A stretch of 64,000 nt of DNA. Origin: Dichetophora obliterata (lineage: Eukaryota; Arthropoda; Insecta; Diptera; Sciomyzidae). The translations under genes and the position numbers were made by a program. Shown piece after piece: positions 24,241-37,200 of this stretch (position 1 is its first letter; the number at the start of each line of letters is the position of its first letter). Under the pieces are notes generated by a model. The model saw only the letters and a list, made by a program, of their open reading frames with translations. It was not told the DNA's origin and searched no databases. The stretch is from NCBI GenBank assembly GCA_963920525.1, contig OY986438.1, forward strand, positions 134,322,671-134,386,670. The letters are read 5' to 3'.

Positions 24241-24955
24241 CATGGAATTTTGAAAGTAGCAATAGTTTTATTACTATACTATAGTTTTTCAACATTAAAA
24301 GGAATATTCTAATCACATCACACTTTTTACTAACAGCTTACTAATTTATTTGAAAATGCTATTTTGTTTTCTTTTTAAAATATTTTTTAAAATCTAAATT
24401 TGTGTTGTCTGTTTTGTTCAACTTACTTACGTTTATATTTTTATGTTTATTATAACTTGAAATATTATTTGATATTTTTGAATATTATTGGTTTTCATTT
24501 TAAAATAAGTGTTGAACTTTTATAAAATATAAGAAATCATAACGTGTTTTATTAGAAAAACTTATTATAAAATATAAATTTTTATAATCAGGTTTAAAAG
24601 GTTTAATCAGGTGGTGTATATTTTTTAAATCATAAAATGCACAAGTTTTTTCCCTAAAAATGCAAAATGGGATTTCAGAATTCGACTTTATCTTGCAAAT
24701 GTTGTGGAATTTTTTTTTCTTATATTTTTCTTTGTACATTACAACTGTTTTGTAACCCTTGTTTGCACTAGAAATTATGTATTATAAACGTCTTAGTGTT
24801 GTATTATAAGCTTTTGAGAGTTTTTGAATATTAAAAGTATGAATAACGAATTGCATTTGACTTTTTTATTTTAAAAATAAAAATAAAACATAATTATATG
24901 CAATTTTTTTTGCCAAAATGCAAAAATTAAAGGAAAGAGCTATTAATGGTTCCTG
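24241..24955. other. AT-rich DNA, nothing recognised
   Basis: No coding or repeat signal beyond A/T richness. The minus-strand open frame at 24500-24739 is Lys/Phe/Ile-rich and matches nothing known. Confidence 0.45.
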
Positions 24956-25950
24956 CACGCAGAGAGAAGACATGGTTGAGACATGATTACTACAATAATA
25001 TTTTTTTTACTAAAATTATTGTATTATTTCCGCAAGTTCTGTCAATCATGATAAATGTGATTATTATTATAGAGACAAACATGTTAGAATTTTGAATGTT
25101 TGTCTGAACTATTCTTTGGTTGTTGGCAAACGAAGCAGAACATAACCAAAAATCGAAAGAATTTATTGTGTCTGAACAGTTTGTAGGAAAAACTTTCACT
25201 TCATTCAGACACAATAAGTTTTATCGATTCCTGGCTATGTGCCGTTTCGTTTTTCAACTGTTCAATTATTGTGTTTTGTTTTTAAATCGCCTTATTCTAA
25301 AAACAACACGCAGAAAAGTGACATTTTCGACTTTAATTGTAGCAAACATATTTCTGTTTACCGTAAATATATTTCGCAATTCTGACCATATTTTGTTTAT
25401 CACAAATGTTGCTATTTTTGTGACAATGCACTTAATGTAACATGTTTATGAATGGCATTAGTCAGGCGAGCGGTAGTAGCGGCTGTGGCTTACTGGTAGT
25501 GTGCGTGGCTCGTAAGCGAAAAAGCCGCGGTTCAAATCCCAGCTCGGACAGAAAATTTTATTAAAACGATTTTTCAATTGAATTAATATTTATGTTTAGT
25601 CCATACAATGGCAAGCCTCTGGAAATATCTTATTTATAGCTGTGGAAATTGGAGTGCATGAAAATAAAAAAAAAATTATTGTTTCAATAATATTCTGGAT
25701 CCTAAAAATAAATTCATAATATAGTTGTTGCAATCATTCTATTTTCGGCCCAATAAGAGAATAATGATTGTTTCAATAATATTTTGGTTCCTACAAAAAA
25801 GTTCCTTTTTTAAATATGGTTGTTGTAATCATTTTATCATGATCAAAGAAAATATTATATGTTTAAGAACATGTTAGCAACAATCATATCCGAATCATAC
25901 TATGATCTTCTTAAAACATGGTTGTTGCAACTATGTTTTTTCTCTGCGTG
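24956..25950. mobile_element. Non-autonomous DNA element with CACGCAGAGA termini
   Basis: The ends are inverted: CACGCAGAGAGAAGACATGG at left; in complement at right CACGCAGAGAAAAAACATAG. Inside the right half, a unit of about 88 bp starting TTGTTTCAATAATATT is repeated (about 25678 and 25766). A tRNA-derived SINE sits at 25477-25660. The open frame at 25120-25440 is not recognised. I could not settle the superfamily or target duplication. Confidence 0.6.
25477..25660 (+). mobile_element. tRNA-derived SINE, family 2 copy B
   Basis: A box TGGCTTACTGG (25486-25496) and B box GGTTCAAATCC (25529-25539) are followed by CTCGGACAGAAA and, as in the copy at 11597, by TTTTTCAATTGAATTAAT and a GGCAAGCCTC segment. 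The head is tRNA-like but lacks a paired acceptor stem. It lies inside the CACGCAGAGA element, so it inserted there or was captured by it. Confidence 0.75.
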
Positions 25951-26059
25951 TGCTTTTAATACAGCTAACGAAAAATTTTTTAAAATGTTGACATTTCGGT
26001 ATCGGTCAAAAGCCCAAATATACACACATATAAACATCAATTATTTAAAATAGATATAT

Positions 26060-26280
26060 AGGCGGAAAAAGTAGGCGTGGCAACACTTATATATATAGTT
26101 ACTGCCATTTGGTTCAATTTCACCTGCATACCAAGTTTCACTATCAAAACGTAAACATCTGAGGAATTAAAATGATTTTTGAAAAGTGGGCGCAGATATA
26201 TTGCAACCATGCCCATTTACAAAAGTCAAAATAGTTTATATTAAAAAATTATCATAATATCTCTTTCCAAATCAAATGTT
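26060..26280. repeat. Fragment resembling a Helitron internal repeat
   Basis: It contains AGTAGGCGTGGCAAC, a CATACCAAGTTTCACTATCA-like phrase, and GTGGGCGCAG. These are the CGCCCAC/GGGCGTGG motifs typical of the Helitron-derived repeats at 27-28 kb and 38-40 kb in this window. Confidence 0.45.
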
Positions 26281-27185
26281 ATGGTTTAAAACAGTCATGA
26301 GCAGGAAAATAAATTTTGTGAGCCAATGTTTTTTTTTAAGCAAACACAAAATTATCCTCATTATTGCTATTAAGCACTCCAACAAGACTAATTTTTTATA
26401 TCTATAAAAAAATTTACCAGCAAAACAAAAACAAATCATGTGTGTTTGTGTGCAACACATGTAACGGCACAAACATCTCAAACGCAGCACCTTTGGCAGC
26501 GCGATTGAGTAGGGCTTTTTGTTGCCTTTGCATACATTTGTTGTTGTTAGCAAGTTAGAAATTTGGTAAAGTCGGTTTTGTTGTAATTTTGTTGTTGTTT
26601 TTACAAATGTGCGAACACAAAATTGATAAAACAAAACAAATTTGTAGGTGAGCCAACTGAGCCAATTGAGCTTCTGGAAGCTCATGTTTTTAAAATATAT
26701 GTTTTTCATACCATTGACATCCATACATAATAATAAGACAGATTTACAGATGCAGAAACATACAGATTTTTGTGATTTTTGAAGTGAAACTTCCTAGATG
26801 GCGATATGTTGAGAGTAAAAATTTTCGAGTTTCGTAACGAAAAATTTTCTAATTTCGTCATGATTCGAGCTTTGTCACAAAAAAATGTTCTGCCTCAGCA
26901 GATGCGATTGAGATAGACTTTGTATGGGGCTGCACAAATATGCAAAAGTTTTTTGTGTGCACGAGCAATGAAATATGACGTAAGGTGGAATTTACACGGG
27001 GGTTACACAAGACACTGCAGAATAAGCATTAGTCGTCAAACTTTGTGTCTGTGAATAAGCACCCATCCAATACTGTAGACAAAATAGTAAAATATTTTCT
27101 TTTTTCTATTTTTTGTGATGTTTGTATTGGAACTCCCAAAATGGTGACAGATAGAGTGCAGGTGTAGGTGTGTACGAGATAGTTT
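26281..27185. other. AT-rich DNA, no gene recognised
   Basis: The 150-codon minus-strand open frame at 26272-26724 is rich in Phe, Leu, Cys and Lys and matches no family I recognise. No transposon end is evident. Confidence 0.4.
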
Positions 27186-27189
27186 TTGA

Positions 27190-28445
27190 AATATTTTTAC
27201 CACACCCCCACAAATCAATAAAAATGCTATATTTCGAACGGTTTTGATCGTATTGGAATAAAATTTGGTAATTTAGATTGTATGGTTACTGTCGGCAGTA
27301 TTAAAAATGGGTGTCCACGCCTCCTTTTACCACCCACAAATCAATGAAAATGCCTTATCTAAGACGGTTTTGGTCGTATAAGACTTAAATTTGGTATCTT
27401 AGTTTGTATTGCTCTTGTTTTGTAATTCTATTTGCTTATCATATCTGACAGCTTCTCGATACTAGCCCTCATAGCTACAGACAAGTATCCGGATCATCCT
27501 AAGTTTGTAAAAATTTTGTGAAAAATATAAACGTTATTATTAAGTAATAATAGTAATAAAAGTAATAATAGTAATAGTAATAATAGCAATAGTAATAAAA
27601 TAAAATAAATAAATAAATATGGTTACTGTCAGCAACTGTACTAAACATTGGTTTCCACGCCCTACTTTTTCCGCCCACAAATCAGTTAAAATGCTATATT
27701 TCAGGCAGCTTTGGTCGTATAAGACTAAAATTTTGTAATTTTGTTTGTGTGTGGAGGGTCGTTATCAAATTTAAATAAATTTATTTTTTTATTCTATTGA
27801 AAATTATTGAAAGAAAATTTGTTGAACATAAATTGAAAAATGAAAATTGAACAACAAAGTTTTCAATTGATCAAGTATAAAAATAACAAACATTTAAACA
27901 ACACATGGAAATACATATTATAAAAACACCAAAATGTCTTTATAAACAATAATGATAATTAAAACGACACCACAGTATGGTTACCTTCGGGGACTGTTCT
28001 AAAATTGGACTTGATTACTCTATAGCCACGCCCACTTTTTGATAAATAATGAAAATTGACTACTGAATAGCTTAGGACAATTTTTTCTTACACCCCCTTT
28101 TACCCCCCACAAATCAATAAACACTCTATATTTCAGACGGTTTTGATCGTATTTGCCTAAAATTTGGGAATTTACTTCATATCATATGCACTTTCGGACA
28201 CTACTAAAAATGAAAGTGGTCTGCTTATAGTTACGCCCACTTTTCAAAGAATAAGAATGGAGTGAAGTAAAGTGCGCCAGGTGTAACCTGAATTGAGCTG
28301 AAAGTTTGAGTACGAAATGGTTAAGGGAAAAAAGTGTTGCCGCACTTTTTTACCGCTCAAAAATTCATAAAAACGCTTTATTTTGGTCGGTTTTGGTCGT
28401 ATTAGAAAGGCTAAAATTTAGTTATTTAGTTTCAATTTTGCTTTA
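27190..28445 (+). mobile_element. Helitron-derived region with repeated CACAAATCAATAAAAATGCT units
   Basis: The unit ACCACACCCCC...CACAAATCAATAAAAATGCT, followed by ACGGTTTTGGTCGTAT and AAAATTTGGTA, recurs near 27203, 27344, 27670, 28100 and 28345, with divergence. The same unit lies near the 5' end of the complete Helitron at 38748 (about 38890-38990). A TAA/TAG/TAAA simple-repeat patch interrupts it at about 27538-27622. The termini are not clear. Confidence 0.7.
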
Positions 28446-29640
28446 CTGTGATTTTGTTTTTATTAAAAATTCTCTATCCTTTGATAGATACATAGTTTTA
28501 TTTTATTTATTTTTGTATTTTTTTTTTTAACAAAGAATGTATGGTGAATCTGTGATTTTTTATGATTAGGATAACAATGATAACCTTAACAAAAACAAAT
28601 ATTGAAATCCCTCTAGATAAAGTGGCGTTGTATGGTGCCGGGTCATATCACCCAGGAAATTTTCATCTAATAGAAACTTCATAAAAATAAATTGTTGCTA
28701 CGGATTAAAATAAATATGGAAGACTTTCAAAACAATAAATATTCTATTATAAGACGATCGACACCATTTTACTCTGTATGCAGCTCTGTTACATAAAATG
28801 AGGAATGAAATGACTAAATCCTTAAAGAAGCCCGTATATAATTTTTCAATATTTCTACATACAGCTTCAGTCAATAACGCCACAAACAAATAAAATAACA
28901 AGTTTTTTCGTTGCCAATACATTAAATATTTCGCATAAAAATTATATGTATTTATTTTAACTCCGTTCAATACTTAATTAATTTTTTTCATAACTTTGAA
29001 GTCGTGAACAGAAAAAATTACCTTTAATTTTATCTCAAGCAATTCCGGGCTTTGTAACTTAAACGCTGAAATTCAGTTACTCGCGTACAACATGTTTTCA
29101 TTATTCGAAATTTTTAAAAACAATGAAAAGTGTATATGCAAGCTGTATATACATGGGCGTTTCCATGGTCGCACACGTAACGCTCGTACGCCTTTTATGT
29201 TGCTAAAAATTAGAAAACCTCAAATAAGAACTTAAGCTTTTATTGTGCTGCTTTGATTTTTGGATAGCACTGTAGAAGTACTATATTTCATGTAAAAGGT
29301 GTAAGCAATCGAAATTATTGTCCGAAGATAAAAGCAAACATCAATATAAACAAAAAAATCGAATGGAATTATTTTGTAAAACGAACGCAGTCACTTGCGT
29401 TAGATTTTTTTTATCTGGCATTATATTTTAAAGGAAAACTTCAGTGAGAGAGAGAGAGGGTTTGTTCTTATTCATATGGGTATGCAATTGCCAGACAAAA
29501 AACCCCAAGTGAGGTGAGGCGTTTTACAAAATAAGGCCATAAATCTAACTCGGTAACACTGGGTGGTTAATCAGCTACATGGAGAAATCTGTTTGCTAAA
29601 TTTGTATTTTGGTTAAGCAAAACTTGCGCTTGAATCTCAG
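28446..29640. other. AT-rich DNA, no gene recognised
   Basis: Only low-complexity sequence. A short GA run lies at about 29440-29458. The minus-strand open frame at 28698-28970 is not recognisable. Confidence 0.45.
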
Positions 29641-29910
29641 TTACTTCAAAGTTATGCTGGATTTTAGCAAAAACTAATCAAAATTTGCTGTAATAACTAT
29701 AATAACTTAGCAAAATTTTGCTTGAATTTAATAAAAATTTATAATAACTTAGCAAAATATTGATTAAATTCAAGCAAAATTTTGCTAAATTATTATGAAC
29801 TGCAAAAGCAAAGTTTTACTTAATTGAAGTAAATTTTTGCTAAGTTATTATAAATTGGAATAGAAAATTTTGATTAGTTTTTGCTGAAATCTAGCATATT
29901 TTGGAAGTGA
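29641..29910. mobile_element. Foldback MITE built from TAGCAAAATTTTGCT motifs
   Basis: The left arm reads ATGCTGGATTTTAGCAAAAA (29654) and the right arm mirrors it with TTTTTGCTGAAATCTAGCAT (ending at 29897). Similarity extends some bases outward on each side. The interior contains further palindromes of AATAACTTAGCAAAATTTTG. Related motifs continue at 30060-30240, beyond the SINE head. Confidence 0.75.
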
Positions 29911-29949
29911 AATTGGAATTAACATTACAATAAATTGAAAAATTACAAC

Positions 29950-30025
29950 CATCTTTAGATTTGAACCTCGGCCACGCGAGTATACATATGTGCATTACTT
30001 ATCCATTCGACCACCGCAGTTGTTA
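29950..30025 (-). mobile_element. tRNA-derived SINE head, family 3 copy A
   Basis: On the minus strand: an A-box-like TGGTCGAATGGAT (complement of 30001-30013) and B box GGTTCAAATCT (complement of 29956-29966). The same head, with the same adjoining AAATTGAAAAATTAC on the plus strand, recurs at 52768-52835. The head resembles a serine-type tRNA, but extra bases in the anticodon arm make it non-functional. Confidence 0.65.
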
Positions 30026-30620
30026 ACTAATCGTCGCGTAGTTTTCTTAATTAAGAATAAATGTGTGCTCGTGTGTTTGAAAGAAATTTGCTTGAATTTA
30101 GAAAAAATTTGACATTTGAGCTCATTATAACTTAGCAAATATTGTTTGAGCTTAGTATAAATTTGCCATCAGTTTATAATAACTTAGAAAATATTTTCTT
30201 GAATTTAATATAATTTTGCTTGTACCTAAATACATGAGGAGTGATTTAAGTTTAGCAATCTTTTTCTAAAATCCCAGGGTGATTGAAAAAAATTTTGCTG
30301 ATTTGCTTTTAAGCAAAACATGTACTTGATTCAAGCATAATAATTATCTCCATAAAGTAATTGATATAAAAAGTAATCATATCGTTTTTAAAAATTGTAC
30401 AATTAATAATATACAATTTAGATAAGTAACTTCACACAACAACAACTTTTCAAAACAGTATATCGAAAAGTATATAAAGTATATACCAAAAACTTTTGCA
30501 TTTATTAATTAATTATGTTGATAGTTTGAAATGGCGTCTTTTACATTTAAAACATTTCATTTTTTTACCATTAAATCCTTTTTACAAAAACCTTTCGCTC
30601 TTTCACTCGCATCTGCACAG

Positions 30621-31265
30621 GATCCCATTTATAATAACATCCAAACTACACCTTCCGTTGCACGCCAAGCTTCACCTTATCCCAATCAATATCAGCAGCA
30701 GCAACGTCATCAACAACAGCAGCAACATCATCAGCCGCAGGTAAATCAGCCGCAGGAACAACGTTATCAGCCAACGCACTATCAGCAGCCAGGAGCACAA
30801 CAGCAGCAATATCAACCTCAGCAACAACAACAACAGCATCATTATACACCCCAACATCATCAACAACCCCAAACCAACCAATATCAACAACCGCCTCAAC
30901 AACAGCAGCAGCCAATTCAACACGTTCAAGCTCAATACAACAGGCCAGCAACACAAGAGCCTATGGGTCCAGCCATGTATGAGCCACAATATCCACCACA
31001 ACAGCAATACCCACATCAACAAGAACAACAACAACAAAAACAGCAGCAATACCAACAACCATCATCATTTGTACCAAATACCTACCAAAACGATCAACAA
31101 CAACCCAGTGGCTGGAAACCAATTCGTGCACCAGTACCAAAATCAACTGGTTATGCTCAAAATCAATACCAAAATCCGGGCTCCGTAGTTGGTGCAGCAC
31201 CCAACTACGCACCGTTGCATGCGCCTCAGCAACAACAAGAACAACAACCACCACCACAGCAACAG
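30621..31265 (+). CDS. Exon encoding the first Gln-rich part
   Basis: This exon has 215 codons, phase 0 at both ends. The acceptor is CTCGCATCTGCACAG after a pyrimidine-rich stretch; the open frame upstream of it (from 30531) is intronic. The donor is CAG/GTAGTC, after which the frame stops within four codons. The product begins [20 protein letters not shown]. It is dominated by Gln runs coded by mixed CAA and CAG, with a less biased C-terminal part ([20 protein letters not shown]). The antisense open frames here are shadows of the CAA/CAG bias. Confidence 0.85.
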
Positions 31266-34200
31266 GTAGTCAAATGCTAGCGATTGCAGCATGTTAAGCT
31301 GATTGCCGTTGCTGCATTTACCGCAAAATTAAGTAGTACAAAAAAGTAGTAGAAAAGCAAAAGCTTCTTTTATACACTCCACGAGGCAAGCACTTGTGCA
31401 TAATTGATTTAAATTTTTAAAGTGTACTAAAAAAGCAATGTTTAAGGAATAGATGATGCCATATTTTTTTCTTGAACTGGAAAAAGCTTCGCTTGCAACA
31501 GCATTGTTTTGTTATCCTTTTTTATGTTTCGTAGAGATTTTTATTGTTTTACAGGGAAACCGAATCGAGATAGTTTTATTGGTTTTAAGCAAACCAGGGC
31601 CTAAACGAGTACTTGTGTACGAGTAGTCGTACGTAGATACATCGAAAGCTCTTGTGCTTAAAACTTGTGACTACAAGGACATGGCACTCGTACTCGTAAA
31701 TTGCTGCACTCGTACTCGTACAGATCTGGTTTAAAGTCTACTCTGCTTTCTCATACTGGAAGCAGATGTAGTAGTTTAGTTTGAGCTAAACGGATTTTAA
31801 TTACGATTTGCCATCATCGTCATCATCATCATCTTATCACTCGTGTGTCCAAATGTTCTCATCAGACTTTGTTAAATCCGGTTAACTCATTTTATATGTT
31901 CGGTTTTTGTTGTCTTAAATTTGTTTATAATTGTTTTTTCTCTACTAATAATGTATTTTTATGCTTTTAACCATATTTTAATTTGCTTTTATAATAATTT
32001 CTTTTTGTTTTCTTAAAATTTTTGCAGCCAAATTGAAAAGAAAAAAGCTTTTGTTACAAACACTAAACCTTGTTTTGAATTCAATTTAACTAAACGTTAT
32101 TTTTTAACTACTAAAACCTTGTAACACTACTTTTCTCCAATATATCTATCGTCTGAAATTTGTATAAACTAAGATCTTATATTTGTTCTGTCTGTCTCTC
32201 CCTCTCTATGTCTCTACATCTTTGTCCTGTGCTCGTGATTTGAACCCCGGTTCTTGATTTGTACACCTTGTGTTTACACCCCGTTATCCTAAAACATACA
32301 CCATACATGCATGCATACAACAACAGCCAACATATCGTGCCTCATCGTATGATCATTACCAGCCACCAACCCAAGCCCAGCAAGCGTTACCACAGCAACA
32401 CCAACAACAACAATATCAGCAGTCATCACCATATTCACCACCGCAACAACAACAACAACAACAACAACAGGGGCAACAGCCTCATTATCGTGCTTCATCC
32501 CAACAACGCCAAATAGCTGCTGCTCCTTATCAGCAACAACAACAACAACAACCAAGTTGGGCTCATAACCAGCAACAACAACCATATATATATCAACAGA
32601 AACTTGCTCCGTCACAGGATCAAACAGATTATCAACCCCAACCAAATCAATATCAAACCCAACAACAACCGCAATATACATTTGAACCTCAACAAAATCA
32701 ATATAATTCTTATTCACAGCCTCAACAACTGCAACAACAACAACCACCACCACAACCATATCCTCAGGATTATCGCGGTGGTAGCCCTGGCATTATAACC
32801 TTGCGAAAGGAGACTCCAGTTAGTCAAAGCCCAGCGCCAGTTTTTAGCTCGCAGCCAGCAGCTTTAAGCTTTCAAGGTGAGTTTTTCTTTTGTACTTGCT
32901 CTAACAGAATCTTCCAGAATCTTTTAGAATCTCCCCGAACTTGTAGAAAAATTTAATATCATCTTGTCTTTTATTTAAACTATCAGGAGGCATCAATATG
33001 CGTGGAGATTTGAAGTGGCCACCACCAGAATACAAGGAACAAGCTGCTAAGGAGAATGAAGAGCGTCGTCTATTGGCCCAGGGACCCGTTTGCAGGCCAA
33101 GAAAAGTAAAGCGCGTAAGTAAAGAAATCATTTTTTTTCTAGTATTAACAAAAATTAGGTCTGTTCCCGTACTCGATTCAAGTAGCTTGAAGTCGCTTGA
33201 GAGAGGAATAACATGCAAAATGACACTCTCTAATCTATTACTATTAATTGAAGTTAGTACGAGAACACACCTTACATTAGAAGCACAACGCGAAACACAA
33301 ATTGTTTTATTACTTTTCTGCTCGTAGTTTTTAGAACATGGTCTCATCGAATCTTTGTGCACAATAAATTAGTTCCAGTCCAAAATCGTCACGTAATTAA
33401 ACTTTAAGCCGACGAGTTTTAATTTTTTTTCATTTCTGGAAAATTTGTCTCGATTTTTGCATTCGATCTCGATATCAACCTCGACCTCTAGTAGCGTCTT
33501 ATAAATGACTTTCTGGCGACTAGCAGTGAAGAAAATTTTTTATTTGTTTTACATTGGACGATTTATTTTACATGGAATTTTTGGAGGGTGAGAAATGCAA
33601 TGTTAAGACTATTTGCCGTGCCTATATTTGACCACTCCTTTTTAATTTTATTTTTAACCTAAAGCCTTGTGACTGAGTGGAGGCAACCAGCGCCTGTCCA
33701 AGAGCTGTATGCGCCCCCGTTCTAGTTTGATCATATGCCCCAAAAATTCTAATGCCCTACATTTTATTATAAACAAACTAATTTGTGTACGAAATGCAAA
33801 TTTCCTTACATTATTAGCATTGGTAATGCATTGGTAATTGTTTTGAATTTTGTACATGAAATTTATTGTGAGCTTTAGATCAAAGTAAGTTTGATGAAGT
33901 CAACAACAACAACTCTGTATAGAGTGAATCACACAGCAGACTAGACAGCCTGTTTCGGAAATCGCTACATTTTATCTTCAGTAGTCTTGAGTGTTTCAGC
34001 TGTGACCAACCCACTGTTAAAGTCTTATATGATTTGACACGTGTTCGAACAAATTCGTAAGAACTTTAACGTTCTCATCGGCCACTTAATCATGAGACAT
34101 TTAAGCAGTAGCTGTTTCTAGATCAAGCCTTTAACTCTACAAGGGTTGCCATCTGTTCTAGTTGCTTCTTCTTTTTTTCTTTCGATATTCATTGGAGTTC

Positions 34201-37200
34201 GAGGAGTCTGCCGAAATGCACCATAGAATTGAAACGATATTTGCCTGGCTAGAAGCTAGTATTTTAACTGAAAGGTGGCTATTTGCACATCCAATTGTTG
34301 TGGTTGCCTTCTTCAAACTTACTTGATCTAAAGCTCACAGTTAAATTTATGTAAAAATTTCCTTATTTTTTTTTAGATGTATGTCATATTTCATTCTCAA
34401 AGATTATTTAAAGTAATTGAAGCACAGCCAAAGAGAAATTGGTTTTATTAAAATTTCGAGATTATTATTGAGTGATTCGAGAATTTGAGCAATGGTAAAT
34501 AATGTACATTGATTGCATTGATTGATTAATTGTTATGGTTACAGGTTAAAATGTTCGATATATGTGTGGAGAAAAATATCGCTACTTCTAACTCCTTACA
34601 ACGGATTGCATACGGTTACGTATCTTCAAATGAAAAAGATATTGAGGGCTTATATGTAACAGGTTCATAGCTGCAAGTTGATGAAACTAAATAATAATAT
34701 GTGCCTAGTAATTGTTTAAATTTGCACCAAAATTTAAAACAGATTCCGAAAACGATAACGTCAAGCAAAATGTGGCCATACGCCATAAATCTAAACGAAT
34801 CCATAACTCTATGTCAAATAAACGAAGTGTAAATGCAAGAAAGCGGATACATGGACAACAATATATAGGTCTTTCAACGGTTGACGGTAGATGCAAGCAA
34901 AACTCCACAAAAGCAGCAAAAAGAATTGGGCCAACCTGTTTATCGACGACTTGCTAAAAAGTCGGCCTTTGTAGTCAGTGGAGAGTGCGCTAGACTATCA
35001 ACCCAGAGGTTCCAGGTTAGAATCCGGATTCGGACTGGATTTGTTCTTTCCTACATTTAAGAATTATGGAAAACCAAAAATCCACACCTAAATTGTGAAA
35101 AATGTTGAATTAATGGACAGGAACAACTAAGGGCTGGAAATGCTTGCCGAGGTTAAGGCATAACACTGTCCTCGGCTATAAGAAATTTTCTTTCACGTTT
35201 GTTCCGCCTTATCAATAATTCACGTATGGTTCCAATCAATTCCTCTAAATAATCTATCACTTTCCTTTCATGTCAAAGGCCAAACCGTAGACCAAACAGT
35301 AAATTAAGACACTGCCAAAAATTTGATAAGGAAAAAAATATATTTTTTCGAAAAACATTTTTAAACAAGACTTGGGAAGTGAAGCACATTTTATCTTACA
35401 CAAAGATTTCGTTTTCAATGCAATACTGTCTGTCTACCATAACAGCTAAAATAACGTGAAATATAAGAAACTTTTTTTAATATTGCAGAAGATGGTCTTA
35501 TCAAAAGTGTTGCTAGTTAGCGAATAAAACAGTTTATTTCTGCTCTTCTGAAAACTTGTATTTTTGTAGATAGACATTTTTGAATATAAGCCCTCGATAG
35601 ACATACATTATTGTGTCAAAAAATAATTCTCTAAGTTGTGTAAACAAAATTAAAAAAATTTTAGTTTTTTTACCCGAATTTTTTTTCCTTTTTCAATAAA
35701 ATCAATAACCAGTAACGGTTATCGCTATCATTCAATCATTTAATAACAGTTATTTTTTAATCGATATTTTTTTCTATCAGAAATAAAAGTTATTTCGTGG
35801 TCGTTTTTTTTTAAATCAGAAATAAAAGTTATTTCTTGGTCATTATTTTTCGATCAGAGATAACAGCTATTTTTTGACCGTTATTTTTTTCAATCAGAAA
35901 TAAAAGTTATATCTTGATCGTTATTTTTTCGATCAGCAATAAAAGTTATTTCTTGACCGTTATTTTTTTCGATTAGAAATAAAATTTCTTTTCTTACCGT
36001 TATTTTTTTTCAATTAGAAATAAAAGTTCTTTTTTGATCGATTTTTTTCGAACAGAAAAAAAAATTATTTTTTGACTGAAATAATTTCTATGAAAAAACT
36101 AACATTAATTTAGTGATTAATTTAGTTATTTTAATTAGAGAAAATTTGTTTAAATTTTTTATTGTGATAGTGCTGAGAGCTATCTAAATTTTGCTATTAA
36201 AAAAAGTGGCAAAAAAAATTATGTTTGGAAAATGATGACAAAAGTTGAAAAATTTGAAGGAAATTTTGAATTTCATAAGTGCTTGTATGTATAATACAAA
36301 ATGCTTGTATAATACAAAATTTAATTCGATTTTTCCAGTTTTCTGTTTTTTCGGTCCTGACTTTCAGTTAACATTTTTTCCTAATTCAATAATATAAAGA
36401 ACTTATAAAAAGTTGTACATTTTTGAAGGAAAAAATCTGTAACATAACGTGTATTATAGTTTTTATACGAAAAACTAAAAAATATTTTTCAACAAAACAA
36501 TTATAAATATACAGCAGTATTTCAGATTTAATAAGTTTTAAAAAAAAAATAATATATCGTTAAGGTTTTCTCACGTTTTTCCTTACATAAAAAATAGCTA
36601 CGGTGCTTGGTTAGTTTTGAAAGCAGTTTGGCTTTTTCCTTGTTTGTAAAGGGTGTTTTTTATAGAGTGATACAAGTTTAAATCATAATAAAACATAGTA
36701 ATGTATTTTAAATATCAATGAAACGGATTGTATTGGATAGAACATTTTATGACATTAATGTTTAAATATGATTTTGGCCATGTGGCCGCCACGACTGGCG
36801 CGTACAAGGCGCAATTTGGAACACCAATTTTCACAAACTTTTCGCAGCATTTGCGGCCGTATCTCGCCGATAACTCTTCGAATGTTGATTTCCAGGTGTT
36901 CAATTGCTTGTGGTTTATCGACGTAGACAAGTGACTTAACATAACCCCAAAGAAAATAATTCAATGGGGTTAAATCACACGATCTTGGGGGCCAATTAAT
37001 TGGGCCATTTCGTGAAATTATTTAGCTAATTAGCTAATTGAGGTACGAAAAAACTTCGAATCATATTCCTGTACCGTTCACCATTGACAATAACATTCTG
37101 ACCATCATCGTTTTTTAAGACATATGGGCCAATGACTTCGCCAGCCCATAAAGCGCACCAAACAGTAATTTTCTGTGGATGTAATGGTGTTTTGACAATA

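Noticed and set aside
25120..25440. 106-codon frame in the CACGCAGAGA element
   Set aside because: Matches no transposase or other family I know; composition is that of AT-rich DNA.
26272..26724. 150-codon minus-strand frame
   Set aside because: No known motif and low-complexity composition; no splice or promoter evidence.
30531..30620. Apparent ATG start upstream of the Gln-rich exon
   Set aside because: This stretch is the pyrimidine-rich end of an intron with a strong acceptor at 30620; Phe/Lys-rich translation fits intron read-through.
30646..31257. Antisense frames opposite the first Gln-rich exon
   Set aside because: CAA/CAG-rich coding DNA has few stops on the other strand; the sense strand has proper splice sites and consistent phase.
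32289..32759. 156-codon antisense frame opposite the second Gln-rich exon
   Set aside because: Val-rich shadow of CAA/CAG codons, with no start context or homology.
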